The translations under genes and the position numbers were made by a program. From Strobilurus pachycystidiatus (Eukaryota > Basidiomycota > Agaricomycetes > Agaricales > Physalacriaceae): DNA of 64,000 nt. Positions 54,869-64,000 of this stretch are shown one piece after another (position 1 is the stretch's first letter; each line of letters begins with the position of its first letter). The notes below the pieces were generated by a model that had not been told where the DNA came from, did no database searches, and saw nothing but the letters and a program-made list of their open reading frames with translations. The stretch covers positions 1,550,001-1,614,000 of the forward strand of contig JAHLMK010000009.1 in NCBI GenBank assembly GCA_019915135.1, read 5' to 3'.

Positions 54869-57428
54869 ATGGGGTCGTCAGACGTCTCGTCGCATGGCTC
54901 TGGCGTGGCAGTGTCATTGGAGTCGAATGACTCCGTCGACTCGAATTCGGTGTTGAACGATGCACTCAGACCCTGAAGCCAGTGACGGTCAGCGAGAGTG
55001 GTATACAAGCTCTCCATCGTGTCGAGGCTCGCGCGTGAGCATAGAAGATATGACATGAGATGGCTGAGTATCTCGAAAGGCGAGTCTACCGCAAACGCCA
55101 CCCGCAAAATTTTTCTGCTGACGTCGGGGGTGAGCCAAGTCAAGTCGTGGACCTGGGACTCGCGCATTTGTGTATTCAAACCGTCGAATACGATTGTCAC
55201 AATGAACGCTTCGTCCTCCAGGAGGATGGCATTGCTTGACCCGAATGTTTCCATTTTCATAACCGCTTCCAGAGCGCGGATAATGGACTTTTCGATTGAG
55301 TCTTCTCTATGAATCATAGGGAACGAGCTAGAAAGAGCGTATCCCTCCAGCCGCTCGAGGAGGTGTCGGAATACGGAGCGCTCGCGAGCGACCTCCCTTC
55401 CCTCGCGTTTCCAGACGTGGTGAAGCGATGATGTTTTCTGAATTGACGGTGTTTTCACCATGTTGAGTAGGAGGAAAATGTCGATGGGAATGGTCAATGT
55501 ATGGTCCTCGGCGGAGCGACTCGCGGCAGGATAGGCGGCTTGAAGGGCCCAGTCCACGAAGGAAGGTTGCATGTTGAGCGCGAGGGCTAAGCCAATATTG
55601 GTGCTTGTGGCATCATGCCTGATGTCATATTTCGTTATTGTGAGAGGAGGTAGTCCGGGATATTGGGGAAAGACATAGAGCGGGGCGGGCGGCTGTCCTC
55701 CGCAGTTGTACTGGCCACAATCATGACATGTAATAGCGTATCTGAGGAGCTCGGACCAGACTGGAGACGGCACATCGGAATCGATCTCGAGCCATCCCAA
55801 CCCTCCATTGATCAACGCATTTGAAAATATGGTACCCCACAGAACGATATCCCATCGTGTGTCCGGCCCAGAAGTAACCATGGTTTTCCGAATGAGCTCG
55901 ATCGCAGCGACAGGACTTCCGTAACGTGTGTAGATGCTCGTGGGGTTGTGGCGCAACCGCACCAAGGGTCCGCCTATTGTACTGCACTTGAAATCCTTGA
56001 ATCGCAATGCAGTTCTATGGAATCTGTCGTAGCGGTCGAGAGGCTGATCCCGATATGAGTGTTCTCCGATAGCGTCAAGAATGGATGGGATTCCATGAGG
56101 TGCAGATTTGTTGAACAGGGAAACACAATGCAGCGGTAGGCCGCTCAATGCTTGGAGAATCACACTTTGTACAGAGGAATTCGAGGTCGTATTGTACGTC
56201 GAAGCGAGGTTTGACACGTCTATGACATCCGCCAATCGGTTGACCTCGCGAAGCTCGAGTTCATCCAACGATACTACTGGTGGTAGAGGAGGCCTCCAGG
56301 AAGGGTCGAAATCAGATGGGGGAACATCCGCTTCTCGCCTCAGGATAATATCCAGGACAAAGTTCCTGGATGTGGCAATGTAGATCCTCATCATGGAGAA
56401 GAGGCGTCGACGTAGTGATTCTAGTGCACCAAACAGAGAGAAGAGGTATGACGACAGCGGAGTTCTGTATGAACAGTCCGTGTAAAACGAGGGAAGGATG
56501 GTAGTGACTACATAGGCTAGGAAACAGAGGCTCCCGATGAGCCCCAGATCCGCAGCAATGGACCTGTTGAGGGAATAGAGATAAACGACGAGTCCAAGAA
56601 AGAAGAGTCCCAGAGATGCATGCATGAGCACCGGGAGGAGGTCTATGATGAGTGGAACATGCCACTTCTGTAGACCTGTGAAACGGAAATGGCGGACTCG
56701 GGAACGGATGAGAGGTGTTCCCGACGGCAACGACGCGTAGTGGTGGATCCATTGCTTTGTCAATACCGCGATCAACGAGGTCGTGAGACTCAGCGCAAGA
56801 CTAGTAAACCACAGGGCGTTGACCCAGACGTCCGATGCTCGAGGCTGAAAAGACGGAGAGGTAAGATCCGTTCTAGGCACGGCATCGACAGCCTCTTGGC
56901 CTCTAGACAAGGCTCTCTGGACGTCGATCAACTCTGTCATCTGGGAGGAAGCCACCTGTGTGCTGTTAATCTGGAGACTTTGGCACGTTTGGACGACAAA
57001 TGTAGAGACAACAGCAGAGAACAATGCGGCCTGATAGGTGTAAATAACACAGGAAAATGAAAGCCCTTTGAGACTCACGAAGACAAGCAAGACATCAAGA
57101 CTATCCCGCCATCCCGTCAAAAGGTCCGTGTCGGATTTTTGTCCCTCGTCGACGCACGTTTTCCACGCTCTGGAAGAGGGTGACAGCTCTTGATATTCCG
57201 CGTCCGGAGCATATTTCTGCTCATAGTCCAGGGGATCGTTTGGAGCTATGATCGGTGTTAGCAAGCAAGTGGGATTGACAAAGGAGGCTCACCAGTTGAC
57301 AGAATGGAGGAGCCTAGCCCCAGCAACGTCTTAGATGGAATCGTGTGTGCACACGACGACCACGATAGGCGCACGGATCCATCGCCGTCGGGTCGTATCG
57401 CAAAGTCGGCGCGCGGCACGGTTTCCAT

Positions 57429-57919
57429 ACTGATGAGTAGGCGAGGGGACGGTTGTAATCTCGTTGGAAGTGGCGCAATTGCTCAAACCGGTATGACTTA
57501 AGAGTAACTTTCCAGTAGCGCCGAGTATGCATAGCCCCGTATCTGGTTGACAGTTCGTGTACGCGCACAATTGGGACTCACACATGGGATATACAATAGG
57601 TAGACACCTATTTGTTCCGAACAATAAGCGAATGCCAGGTATGGAGAAAATCCTCGCTTCGGGGACCGGAGACACCCTGAGATCAGACACATGACAGTAC
57701 TATATCATAGCATACCCACTCTGAGGCCACCCTTATACAAAGGCGTACCCGGCTATGACCGTCGGCAATGAGACAAAGTAACAAAGTAACAAAGTGGTAG
57801 TAATCGCAGGTCCGTGAACATGTACATATACTGTACTTAACAGGTATCAAATCATGCAATATGTAGCAACTAGTGTCCGCACCATCCTAGCTCCACTGGT
57901 TCTTCACTTGGACATTCAG
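57429..57919. other. Intergenic with (ACAAAGTA)3
   Basis: Upstream of the split DUF6535 gene and downstream of the 325-residue gene. Contains three tandem 8-mers ACAAAGTA/ACAAAGTA/ACAAAGTG at 57773-57796. No coding exon supported. Confidence 0.5.
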
Positions 57920-58956
57920 TCAATTTAGCCACTGCTTGTGACGTGATTCGCGAAACTCGGCCAATGGTTTGAGAAAATCGATGAGGCAGTGTCGAAATGT
58001 GATAGCAGCCGTCCAAGTGAGATAGCCAGATTGCTGGAACCGTATGAGGTTGTCATCGAAGTAATCGACAAGGGTTCGTCTGGACAGTGCCAATCCATCC
58101 CTTGACCTATGTGACAAGTCATCGGCTGGATTAGCGGCCAGCGGACGTGGTGGAAGTGGTGGGGGCCCGTGCTTCGTATCATGATCGTCCTGCTTCTGTC
58201 TCTTCTTCTCTCGCTTCTTTTTATCGCTCTCGTGTTGTTGACATTTTGCTATCTCTAGTCGACGGCGGTTTATAAACCATTTCGTGAGGTATTGCTCGTC
58301 CCTGAAACATTGAAGTGACAGTGAGTGCTATATGTGAAGTCACAAGGCTTTTGCGCTCACGATTGTGTTAGGTCCACGATTTCTTCAATTCCTCTCGGCC
58401 ACTCACTTGGCCACTGGGTGACAGCGGCAAAGATCACTTCGCAGAAACAATCTATCGCAAAGCGCGCCGAGATGACAAGGTGCTCTTCAAGCCCACGAAC
58501 TCGTAGGAGGTGGTGTGTCCAGTGGAGTGTCACCAGGGTTGAGAGGTTTGGTTTATGAGGGTTTTCTAACCAGTAAAAGATTGGACACAGTTTCCACCCC
58601 GTCTCCTCATCGAACACCGGCTGGTACTCGAACTCATGCTTCTGAAAACCGGGCCACTGGTTTTCGAAATTGGTGGAGCGTGCAAGACGAAACCAGGAGG
58701 GTTCGTCGAGAAGGCTCTCAGCCATGAACAAATCATAGAGCGCAAGAACCGCGGCAGGATAGTAGTCGATCTTTCCCGCCGCCCGCGGTGAAAGGAATTT
58801 TTTTGTCTTGGATCGACTGGAGATTTCCGGAATGGGAGGCAGAGTCGCATGTTCAGACTCATATGGTGGAGGGGACTCGGATGGGAGGGTGTCAGGCGGG
58901 GCTGAAGATGAGGCCTGACCAGCAGGATAAGAAGGAGGTGGGTGAACGGGATACAT
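57920..58956 (-). CDS. Hypothetical protein, 325 aa, Pro-rich N-terminus
   Basis: Two exons, 58361-58956 and 57920-58301, with a 59-nt phase-2 intron. Residues 1-50 are Pro/Ser-rich and include PPPYE, a PPxY-type WW-domain ligand, and PPPSYPAG. The middle is ordered (YYPAAVLALYDLFMAESLLD, FQKHEFEYQPVFDEETGWKL, HWTHHLLRVRGLEEHLVISA). Exon 2 has a basic coiled-coil-like stretch (SDKKKREKKRQKQDD), a second Pro-rich patch and an ordered end (YFDDNLIRFQQSGYLTWTAA). No membrane helix. PPxY motifs recruit Nedd4/Rsp5-type ligases, so an adaptor role is conceivable, but the family is not recognised. Confidence 0.65.
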
Positions 58957-59079
58957 GACTGCGATGCTGCCATTTCTCTCGTGTCTGGCTCATTTATGGG
59001 ACACCAAGAACAAGAGCCGCCTTCAGACACTTTCGAATGAAGGAGCGCTCCTTCAAGAAATGACAACCGAAACGGCATA

Positions 59080-60640
59080 ATGGCGGTGTAGCGCGGATTG
59101 ATGATTGCTTGGTGTGTGGTCAGACCACGTCCTTGTTCTCTGCGAGGTAGTGCGGGTCGGTACCTGAAATTGCGCCACAGACCAAACGCGCTGATGATGT
59201 CCAGGAAGAGCTGAGGGAAGACGCCGGCGTTATCAATCGCAAGGTGATAGTAGAATGCAAAGGTTCTCGACGCGCATTGACGGCAAACGATCGTTCATTG
59301 CACTATACGCGACGGTTCGTGTCGATATCCACTCCAACCAACAGAGGTGTCCATCCGTAACCATCCTTGATAAAGTAGTGCTCAGAAGGGATCCTGACGC
59401 TCCGCTACACCTTCTCAGAATCCCAATCCCGAGTAGAAAGCATCCAACCTTTTGCATGAAAACAATAGAACGGGCCCATCAAACGAGAGACAATAAAGCT
59501 GTGATTCAAGGAACGGATGCGGGCCCACGTCTCCAGATACGACGGATGGTCTGGTCGCGTTGGCATGACGCGAATCCTACCTCGGACAGAGGATCGTCGC
59601 CATACTGGTTAATGTTCGGTAAGCAGGATAATAAGGAATGTTGTGACGCGAAAACACGCACCTTGTTGTTTCTCCTTGAGATCTCATATCCCTCCCATAG
59701 CACATTCCCATCGTGTCCTCTGCCTGATATGAAGGTGTCCCCGTGGTCCTGGACTTGCGGCTCCCCGCCACAATCTTGCGCGCGGTAACAATAGGACCGT
59801 AGCCTACCCACCAAACGAAAGACAATAAGGTTGCTGAGGAAACGGATCTACATTCCGCGCCATTCAGTTCTTTTGGATCGTCCGGTCGCGTTGGCATAGC
59901 ACTACTCTTGATTTGAACAGGAGATTTTCGTCGTCTGATGCTAAGTTAACGCGAAGATCCAGTCACGAAGGAATCCGCACCTTATTGTTTATACTCGAAA
60001 CCCCAAACCCTCCAATCCGTCTTCTCAATCAGTCACCGAGACGTGGCATGAAGGTGTTTCGATGGCAGCGGACCAACTGTGGCTCTCTGGCTGCTTGCGC
60101 TCCAAGGGTTATAGGTGTCATCGAGCGATGAAAAACGAGGGCCAACTCCGATGGTTCGAGTCAAGCAGGGGCAAGAAATACGTTCACGACTGCGACATGA
60201 TGATGGAGTATGTTGTCTGTGGTGGGATGGGTAGAGGATGGCGGATATTGAGGCGTGGGACCCCCACCGTCCACGGTGCCATCAACGCCTTCTTCCCATC
60301 AGCATATCACGAGCGACTGTGTGCCGCCCACAGTGGATGTGAGACGATGCTCGAGATGGTTGGGAACCGACGGAAAGCATAGCGCAAGCAATCGGCCGAA
60401 ACTGCTGCAGATCCAAAGTTCTTCGTCTTGATCAAAGCGTTCGACACCGGATCCACAATGTGGTTGTAGAGCCGAGTCGTCGTAGATATTCTCGTAAGTT
60501 TGCCCATTTCGGCGGCGACACTGAGAGTAAAGACGAATGCGAAAGAACACGAGCTGATCCGATAATGAGCTATGAATTCGCCCCAAAGTGAGAGACGTGA
60601 TATGGGGGTTGAAGCGATAGCACTGACCATCAAGAGGTCA
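59080..60640 (-). CDS. Unresolved multi-exon hypothetical gene, partly duplicated
   Basis: Several minus-strand pieces read as protein: an exon at about 59662-59790 with DHGDTFISGRGHDGNVLWEG ending at a GTGCGT donor; a short YGDDPLSE exon from 59604; a piece about 59310-59395 with IPSEHYFIKDGYGWTPLLVG then VDIDTNRR; and a piece about 59150-59255 with FAFYYHLAIDNAGVFPQLFL then DIISAFGLWRNF. At 60307-60560 another frame has STTTRLYNHIVDPVSNALIK. They cannot all be joined in phase by eye, and part of the locus is tandemly duplicated. Could be a gene with a decayed duplicate. No family recognised. Confidence 0.35.
59470..60150. repeat. Tandem duplication, about 330-360 bp units
   Basis: 59480-59560 and 59812-59900 share ACGA(G/A)AGACAATAA, a GGAACGGAT/GGAAACGGAT block and GTCGCGTTGGCAT in the same order. 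59645-59750 and 59968-60060 share GC(A)CCTT(G)TTGTTT and ATGAAGGTGT. The right unit is more degenerate. Confidence 0.55.
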
Positions 60641-61828
60641 TCTTGAGATCATAATAGTTGATGGGCAACCGGACGTTTTCACCAAGTCGCAGAGTACTGC
60701 TGTCATCCGTCTTCGAGCAAGCGCCAGCTACCAGCGAGTGTCTACCTCCTGTATCTCAGCCTGTACAGGAGGTCAAGAGATGTCGACACGCCAGAGCAAA
60801 GCGCCGTGGAAAGCGCAAAAGGTCGAGAGAGACGGCATACTCCATGACACAATAATTTTTTTGGCCGCCAGTCGAGTCTTGGGCTCATGGACGGTGTGTG
60901 AGGGAGTATAAAGCGCACGTCTGACTCAGACTGCATACCGTGCTGAGGGCGGTTTCGATCGAGCTCGCATGTCCGTCCATTGTCTGGCCTACTCCGTTAC
61001 GATGGCTTCAATTGTTGATGAATCGCTAGTCCGAGGATGGGCGAAGAGGGTGGGGAGAAACAGGACGCTTGTCGTAGCACTGGTGGAGAAGAGCTGCGGG
61101 TGGAGGATGAGATGCACATCGTGGTGGTCCTACGCCTACTATAGAAGGCAGACTATGAGAAAATTTGGCTTGTTGTCCAAGATACAGCCGGGAGACGCAC
61201 CTGTGATATAGTGACAGTGCTCCTTCCCTCATACAAAGCAAGCCTTCGAAGGGATTGACGCATGACTACGCGTTCCGGGTGTGCAGCTGGTCGTAGCCGA
61301 ACGCCAGTAAAAAATGAATTGAAGCTGGGCCTGGAAAATCCTATTCAAAGAGGGGCAGCAGCGCGGCTTGGCGCATCAGCTCCTCCGGTAGCGCGCGTCC
61401 GCAAGACATGAACATGCCGTAGGGAACAACGAGGTCATTGTGGTCAATGGGGGAGCCGCCTCAGGCTTGAACGCGGCATTCCAATTTGATTGCCGGGCCT
61501 GCCGGGCCTATAGACGAACCGATCATGATCAAATTCACCCTCTCAGTCGAGCTTCGTCCAAAAGCAGCCTCTAATTGAATTGAATTGTCATCTGCAAGTC
61601 TCGAGACGTAGGAATTCCCACCGTCACAGCAAATGGCATCTTTCTTGATGGCACGGTCTTGAACCAGTTCCTCGACGGTCTCGGCACTTCGACGTACAGC
61701 ACACCCTGCCAGAGACGCGGTTTCCCTCGAGTACACTTCCTTCCTTCCTGCCACCACCACGCAGACCGCTCAGGCTTTACCATTGCTCGTCAACGGTGCC
61801 AACAACTCACAGCCACCAGACCTTCTCG
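60641..61828. other. Gene-poor stretch before HET gene 2 leader
   Basis: Short frames on both strands (for example 60969-61211 and 61461-61760) have no domain and no clear splice structure. A 9-bp tandem GCCGGGCCT occurs twice at about 61491-61509. Nothing else supportable. Confidence 0.35.
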
Positions 61829-62336
61829 GTGTGTATCTCCTTCAATGCTGTTATTCCTACGACCCGCCTTACGCATTGTGAAGGATTTCTTTGGAGGGTT
61901 TCAATAGACTGACGGATAACGAGCTTTATTGGTGTGTCTCCGTCCCGTAATCCTCCTCCACTGCCTGGCTCACACGACGACAAGCTGTTAGGCTATCTTT
62001 GCTTCGAGTCCACAGCGCCACGAGTCCACAGAGAGGAGCCATTTCTGGTGCGTTCCCGTCTCTGTGATTGACTACCTGCCTCACACATTCTGAAGATATT
62101 ATCTGCCGTCTCTCAAGGGCGGCAACAGCTTATCAGGACCAGACCTTGCTGGTGCGTCTTCGTCTCATTGCTGTTACTCTTACCCCCCGGCCTGATACTT
62201 TCGGCAAGGCGTCAGACGATTGTCTGTAGACCGTGCGGAAAGCTTGGCATATAGTCGAGCATCTGTGAGTCTCTGTCTCGACGATGTCCATTTACTGCCC
62301 CTCTCACACGTTCATTCAAGGTATCAGAATATCATA
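61829..62336 (+). repeat. Five ~110-bp leader repeats before HET gene 2
   Basis: A donor-like motif GGTG(T/C)GT(C/A)T(C) with CGTC/CTC following starts at 61829, 61931, 62047 and 62151, and a TGTGAGTCTCTGTCTC version at about 62264. Spacings are 102, 116, 104 and 113 bp. Each unit has a CTCACAC- or CTTAC-like segment in its middle. The last unit runs into TATCAGAATATC just before the ATG, matching ATCAGACTATC before HET gene 1. Confidence 0.6.
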
Positions 62337-64000
62337 ATGCGACTTCTTACCACAACTGAGCCAGTTCAGCTCGTCTATCGCCCAAATGAGCAGGACTTAC
62401 CGCCCTACGCTATTCTCTCACACACGTGGGGAGGCGACGACGATGAAGTTTCCTTTCAAGAAATGCAGAATCCAACCGATAGCGTTAATAACAAGAAAGG
62501 ATACGCCAAGATCGCGCAAGCGTGCAAGCTGGCGCACTCTCACGGTTTCGAATTTATTTGGATCGATACCTGCTGCATCGACAAATCCAGTAGCTCCGAG
62601 CTCTCGGAGGCCATCAACTCCATGTACCGATACTACCGTGAAGCGGAAGTCTGCTATGCCTACCTGGCGGACGTGCGGAGTGACGTTCCCTGGCGAAGTT
62701 TTGAATCAGACTTTCGAAGAAGCCGATGGTTTGAGAGGGGATGGACGTTGCAGGAACTGTTGGCACCATCGAACGTCATCTTTTGTGCAAAAGACTGGAA
62801 GGAGATCGGGACAAAGGCGAGCTTGCAAGAAAAGATCACGGACATTACAGGGATCCCTTGGCAGGCTCTAGTGCCGGGACTCTCACCTGAGGAGATCAGC
62901 GTCGCGAAGAGGATGTCTTGGGCTGCCGGAAGGAAGACAACTCGCGTGGAGGACAGAGCATACTCACTGATGGGTCTCTTTGGTGTTTTCATGCCGACTA
63001 TCTATGGCGAGGGATCGCATGCATTCACCAGACTACAGGAGGAGATCCTGAAAGGGTCCAGCGATCACACGATCTTCGCTTGGAGGATGGCTGGCAATCA
63101 GAAGGTTTGGCCATCGGCTGGGCCTGACAGCGATGAGGACAACGATGGCTCTTCGACAAAGGCCATTATAGGGCGTCAGCGATTGTCCCCACATCCAGTT
63201 GACTCCGGTGGCGGATTGCTCGCTTCCAGTCCAGATGACTTCTGGGACAGTGGCGCATACGACCGATTTGCCTTGGACAGCGACCAAAGACCATATTCGA
63301 TCACAAATCGGGGCATCCAGATATGCCTTCCACTCGTCCAGCCTGTCAGCTCCGGGCACTCCTTGGCTCTTCTGAATTGTCGCCGGGAAGGCGATCCGGC
63401 GGCTGCGCAGTTGGCCATTCGTGTGGGAAAGGTGATGTCGGACGGAAACCAGTTCTTGAGAATGGACAGGAACTATCTGGAGCCATTCGACAGTGACAAG
63501 GAGCCCCAGATCATTATGGAAATGTGCTTTGACGAGAAAAGGCTGAAGCACTGTACCGATCGTGTTCGAGATGCGCAGCATGACCGCCGCATATCATATG
63601 TTCTGTCTGGGCCTGAGCAGAGAATGGCCTTTCATGAAAGTCACTTTGTGACTGTTGACAGCTTGCGACGCGAAGGACACACGACTCATATTAATCTCCG
63701 GACTGTATCTGACTTAGTCGTCCTCATCTTCCAAGACAAGAGCAGCGGGACGCCATTCGGCGTCGTGGCTGGATTTCGCGATGACCAGATCTGGGTGGAC
63801 ATCAACTTTGACACGCACCCTCTTATGTCTGCTACCCAGTCGGGGCCTTCTGATTGGTTTGACAGAAGGTCCTATCACAGGTCCCTTCGAAGTTCTTACT
63901 CAAAGGACGGCGGTCGATTTGCGGTGGTGGAGAGGTGTTCGAATAGAGTGTCAAACTTTTTGACAGACAATGAAGTCCTTGTGGTAGAGGCGCAACGCAG
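62337..64000 (+). CDS. HET-domain protein 2 (runs off right edge)
   Basis: ATG at 62337; the frame stays open for 554 codons to the window edge, so the 3' end is missing. N-terminal HET domain: YAILSHTWGG, FIWIDTCCIDKSSSSELSEA, YRYYREAEVCYAYLADVRSD, WFERGWTLQELLAPS, VEDRAYSLMGLFGVFMPTIY. It is collinear with HET gene 1, with an insertion of about 30 residues after FAW (rich in Ser, Asp and Gly) before GGGLLASSPDDF. Some stretches are almost identical at the DNA level to HET gene 1 (for instance 62565-62690 with 31614-31735), while others have diverged strongly. Role presumably allorecognition cell death, inferred from the domain only. Confidence 0.87.
   Translation, partial: MRLLTTTEPVQLVYRPNEQDLPPYAILSHTWGGDDDEVSFQEMQNPTDSVNNKKGYAKIAQACKLAHSHGFEFIWIDTCCIDKSSSSELSEAINSMYRYYREAEVCYAYLADVRSDVPWRSFESDFRRSRWFERGWTLQELLAPSNVIFCAKDWKEIGTKASLQEKITDITGIPWQALVPGLSPEEISVAKRMSWAAGRKTTRVEDRAYSLMGLFGVFMPTIYGEGSHAFTRLQEEILKGSSDHTIFAWRMAGNQKVWPSAGPDSDEDNDGSSTKAIIGRQRLSPHPVDSGGGLLASSPDDFWDSGAYDRFALDSDQRPYSITNRGIQICLPLVQPVSSGHSLALLNCRREGDPAAAQLAIRVGKVMSDGNQFLRMDRNYLEPFDSDKEPQIIMEMCFDEKRLKHCTDRVRDAQHDRRISYVLSGPEQRMAFHESHFVTVDSLRREGHTTHINLRTVSDLVVLIFQDKSSGTPFGVVAGFRDDQIWVDINFDTHPLMSATQSGPSDWFDRRSYHRSLRSSYSKDGGRFAVVERCSNRVSNFLTDNEVLVVEAQR

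Larger units (their letters stand above)
52793..57428 (-). pseudogene. DUF6535 gene split by a transposon-like insertion
   Basis: 5' part: exons 57293-57428, 57079-57245, and from 57030 down to the insertion; 3' part: 52957-53397 and 52793-52864. Phases 1, 0 and 0 match the intact copies. The 5' part has VRLSWSSCAHTIPSKTLLG, DYEQKYAPDAEYQELSPSSR, four membrane helices (AALFSAVVSTFVVQT; WVNALWFTSLALSLTTSLIA; VPLIIDLLPVLMHASLGLFF; LGLIGSLCFLAYVVTTILPS) and most of the soluble region. After SDDP the frame enters the insertion and stops at 54844-54846, giving an 829-residue truncated product. The 3' part resumes with PLHAWHNRHTAFLAACYVDG, KILLTADTGTQGKLWKLA and FTPPMYS. Without the insertion the two halves join in frame. 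The last short exon is uncertain. The truncated form still has the whole membrane core and may be made. Confidence 0.82.

Noticed and set aside
1..64000. CRISPR arrays, bacterial operons, rRNA genes
   Set aside because: None seen; intron-rich gene structure is eukaryotic and no spaced identical repeats of CRISPR type occur.

Overview
The window looks like nuclear DNA of an Agaricomycete (mushroom-forming basidiomycete). Genes are split by many short introns of roughly 46-60 nt with GT-AG ends. Lineage-restricted families typical of this class are present: DUF6535 membrane proteins, HET-domain proteins, an F-box/leucine-rich protein and a divergent kinase-like protein. A tRNA-Thr gene with a short intron occurs twice. 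All exon models here were made by hand from splice sites and reading-frame phase.

Layout. 1-3.4 kb (+): the 3' end of one DUF6535 gene, then a second copy that has lost its membrane segment. 3.4-5.7 kb (-): a complete 12-exon MFS transporter. 5.96 kb (-): tRNA-Thr(AGT). 6.2-20.5 kb is the most conserved block: prefoldin subunit 3, a C2H2/RING zinc-finger protein, a possible small secreted protein, a vacuolar TAG1-like membrane protein, a divergent FMP46-like redox protein, a Pro/Ser-rich protein and a full-length DUF6535 gene, followed at 20.6 kb by the second tRNA-Thr(AGT). 21-22 kb: a frameshifted BAHD-like acyltransferase pseudogene. 23-30 kb: a small hypothetical gene, the F-box protein, a metallo-beta-lactamase-fold hydrolase and an unidentified 537-residue protein. 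31-33.4 kb: first HET gene. 34-46 kb: gene-poor, with decayed repeats, a 167-residue hypothetical gene and the kinase-like gene. 46-57.4 kb (-): an intact DUF6535 gene, then another that is cut in two by a 1.47-kb terminal-inverted-repeat insertion. 57.9-60.6 kb: a 325-residue hypothetical gene and a locally duplicated hypothetical locus. 62.3 kb to the right edge: a second HET gene, closely related to the first.

How the parts relate. Housekeeping genes (prefoldin, TAG1-like, FMP46-like, tRNA) sit in the left half. The rest is a birth-and-death landscape: five DUF6535 loci in different states (partial at the edge, membrane-domain deletion, intact, intact, transposon-split), two HET paralogues with a shared periodic leader, and at least four dispersed remnants of a Val/Glu/Pro-repeat family. 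HET proteins are known self/non-self recognition factors in fungi. The function of DUF6535 proteins is unknown, and the co-localisation here is only suggestive. The clearest new observation is the insertion at 53398-54868: 16-bp perfect inverted repeats, a 2-bp AT duplication, and an in-frame empty site once removed.
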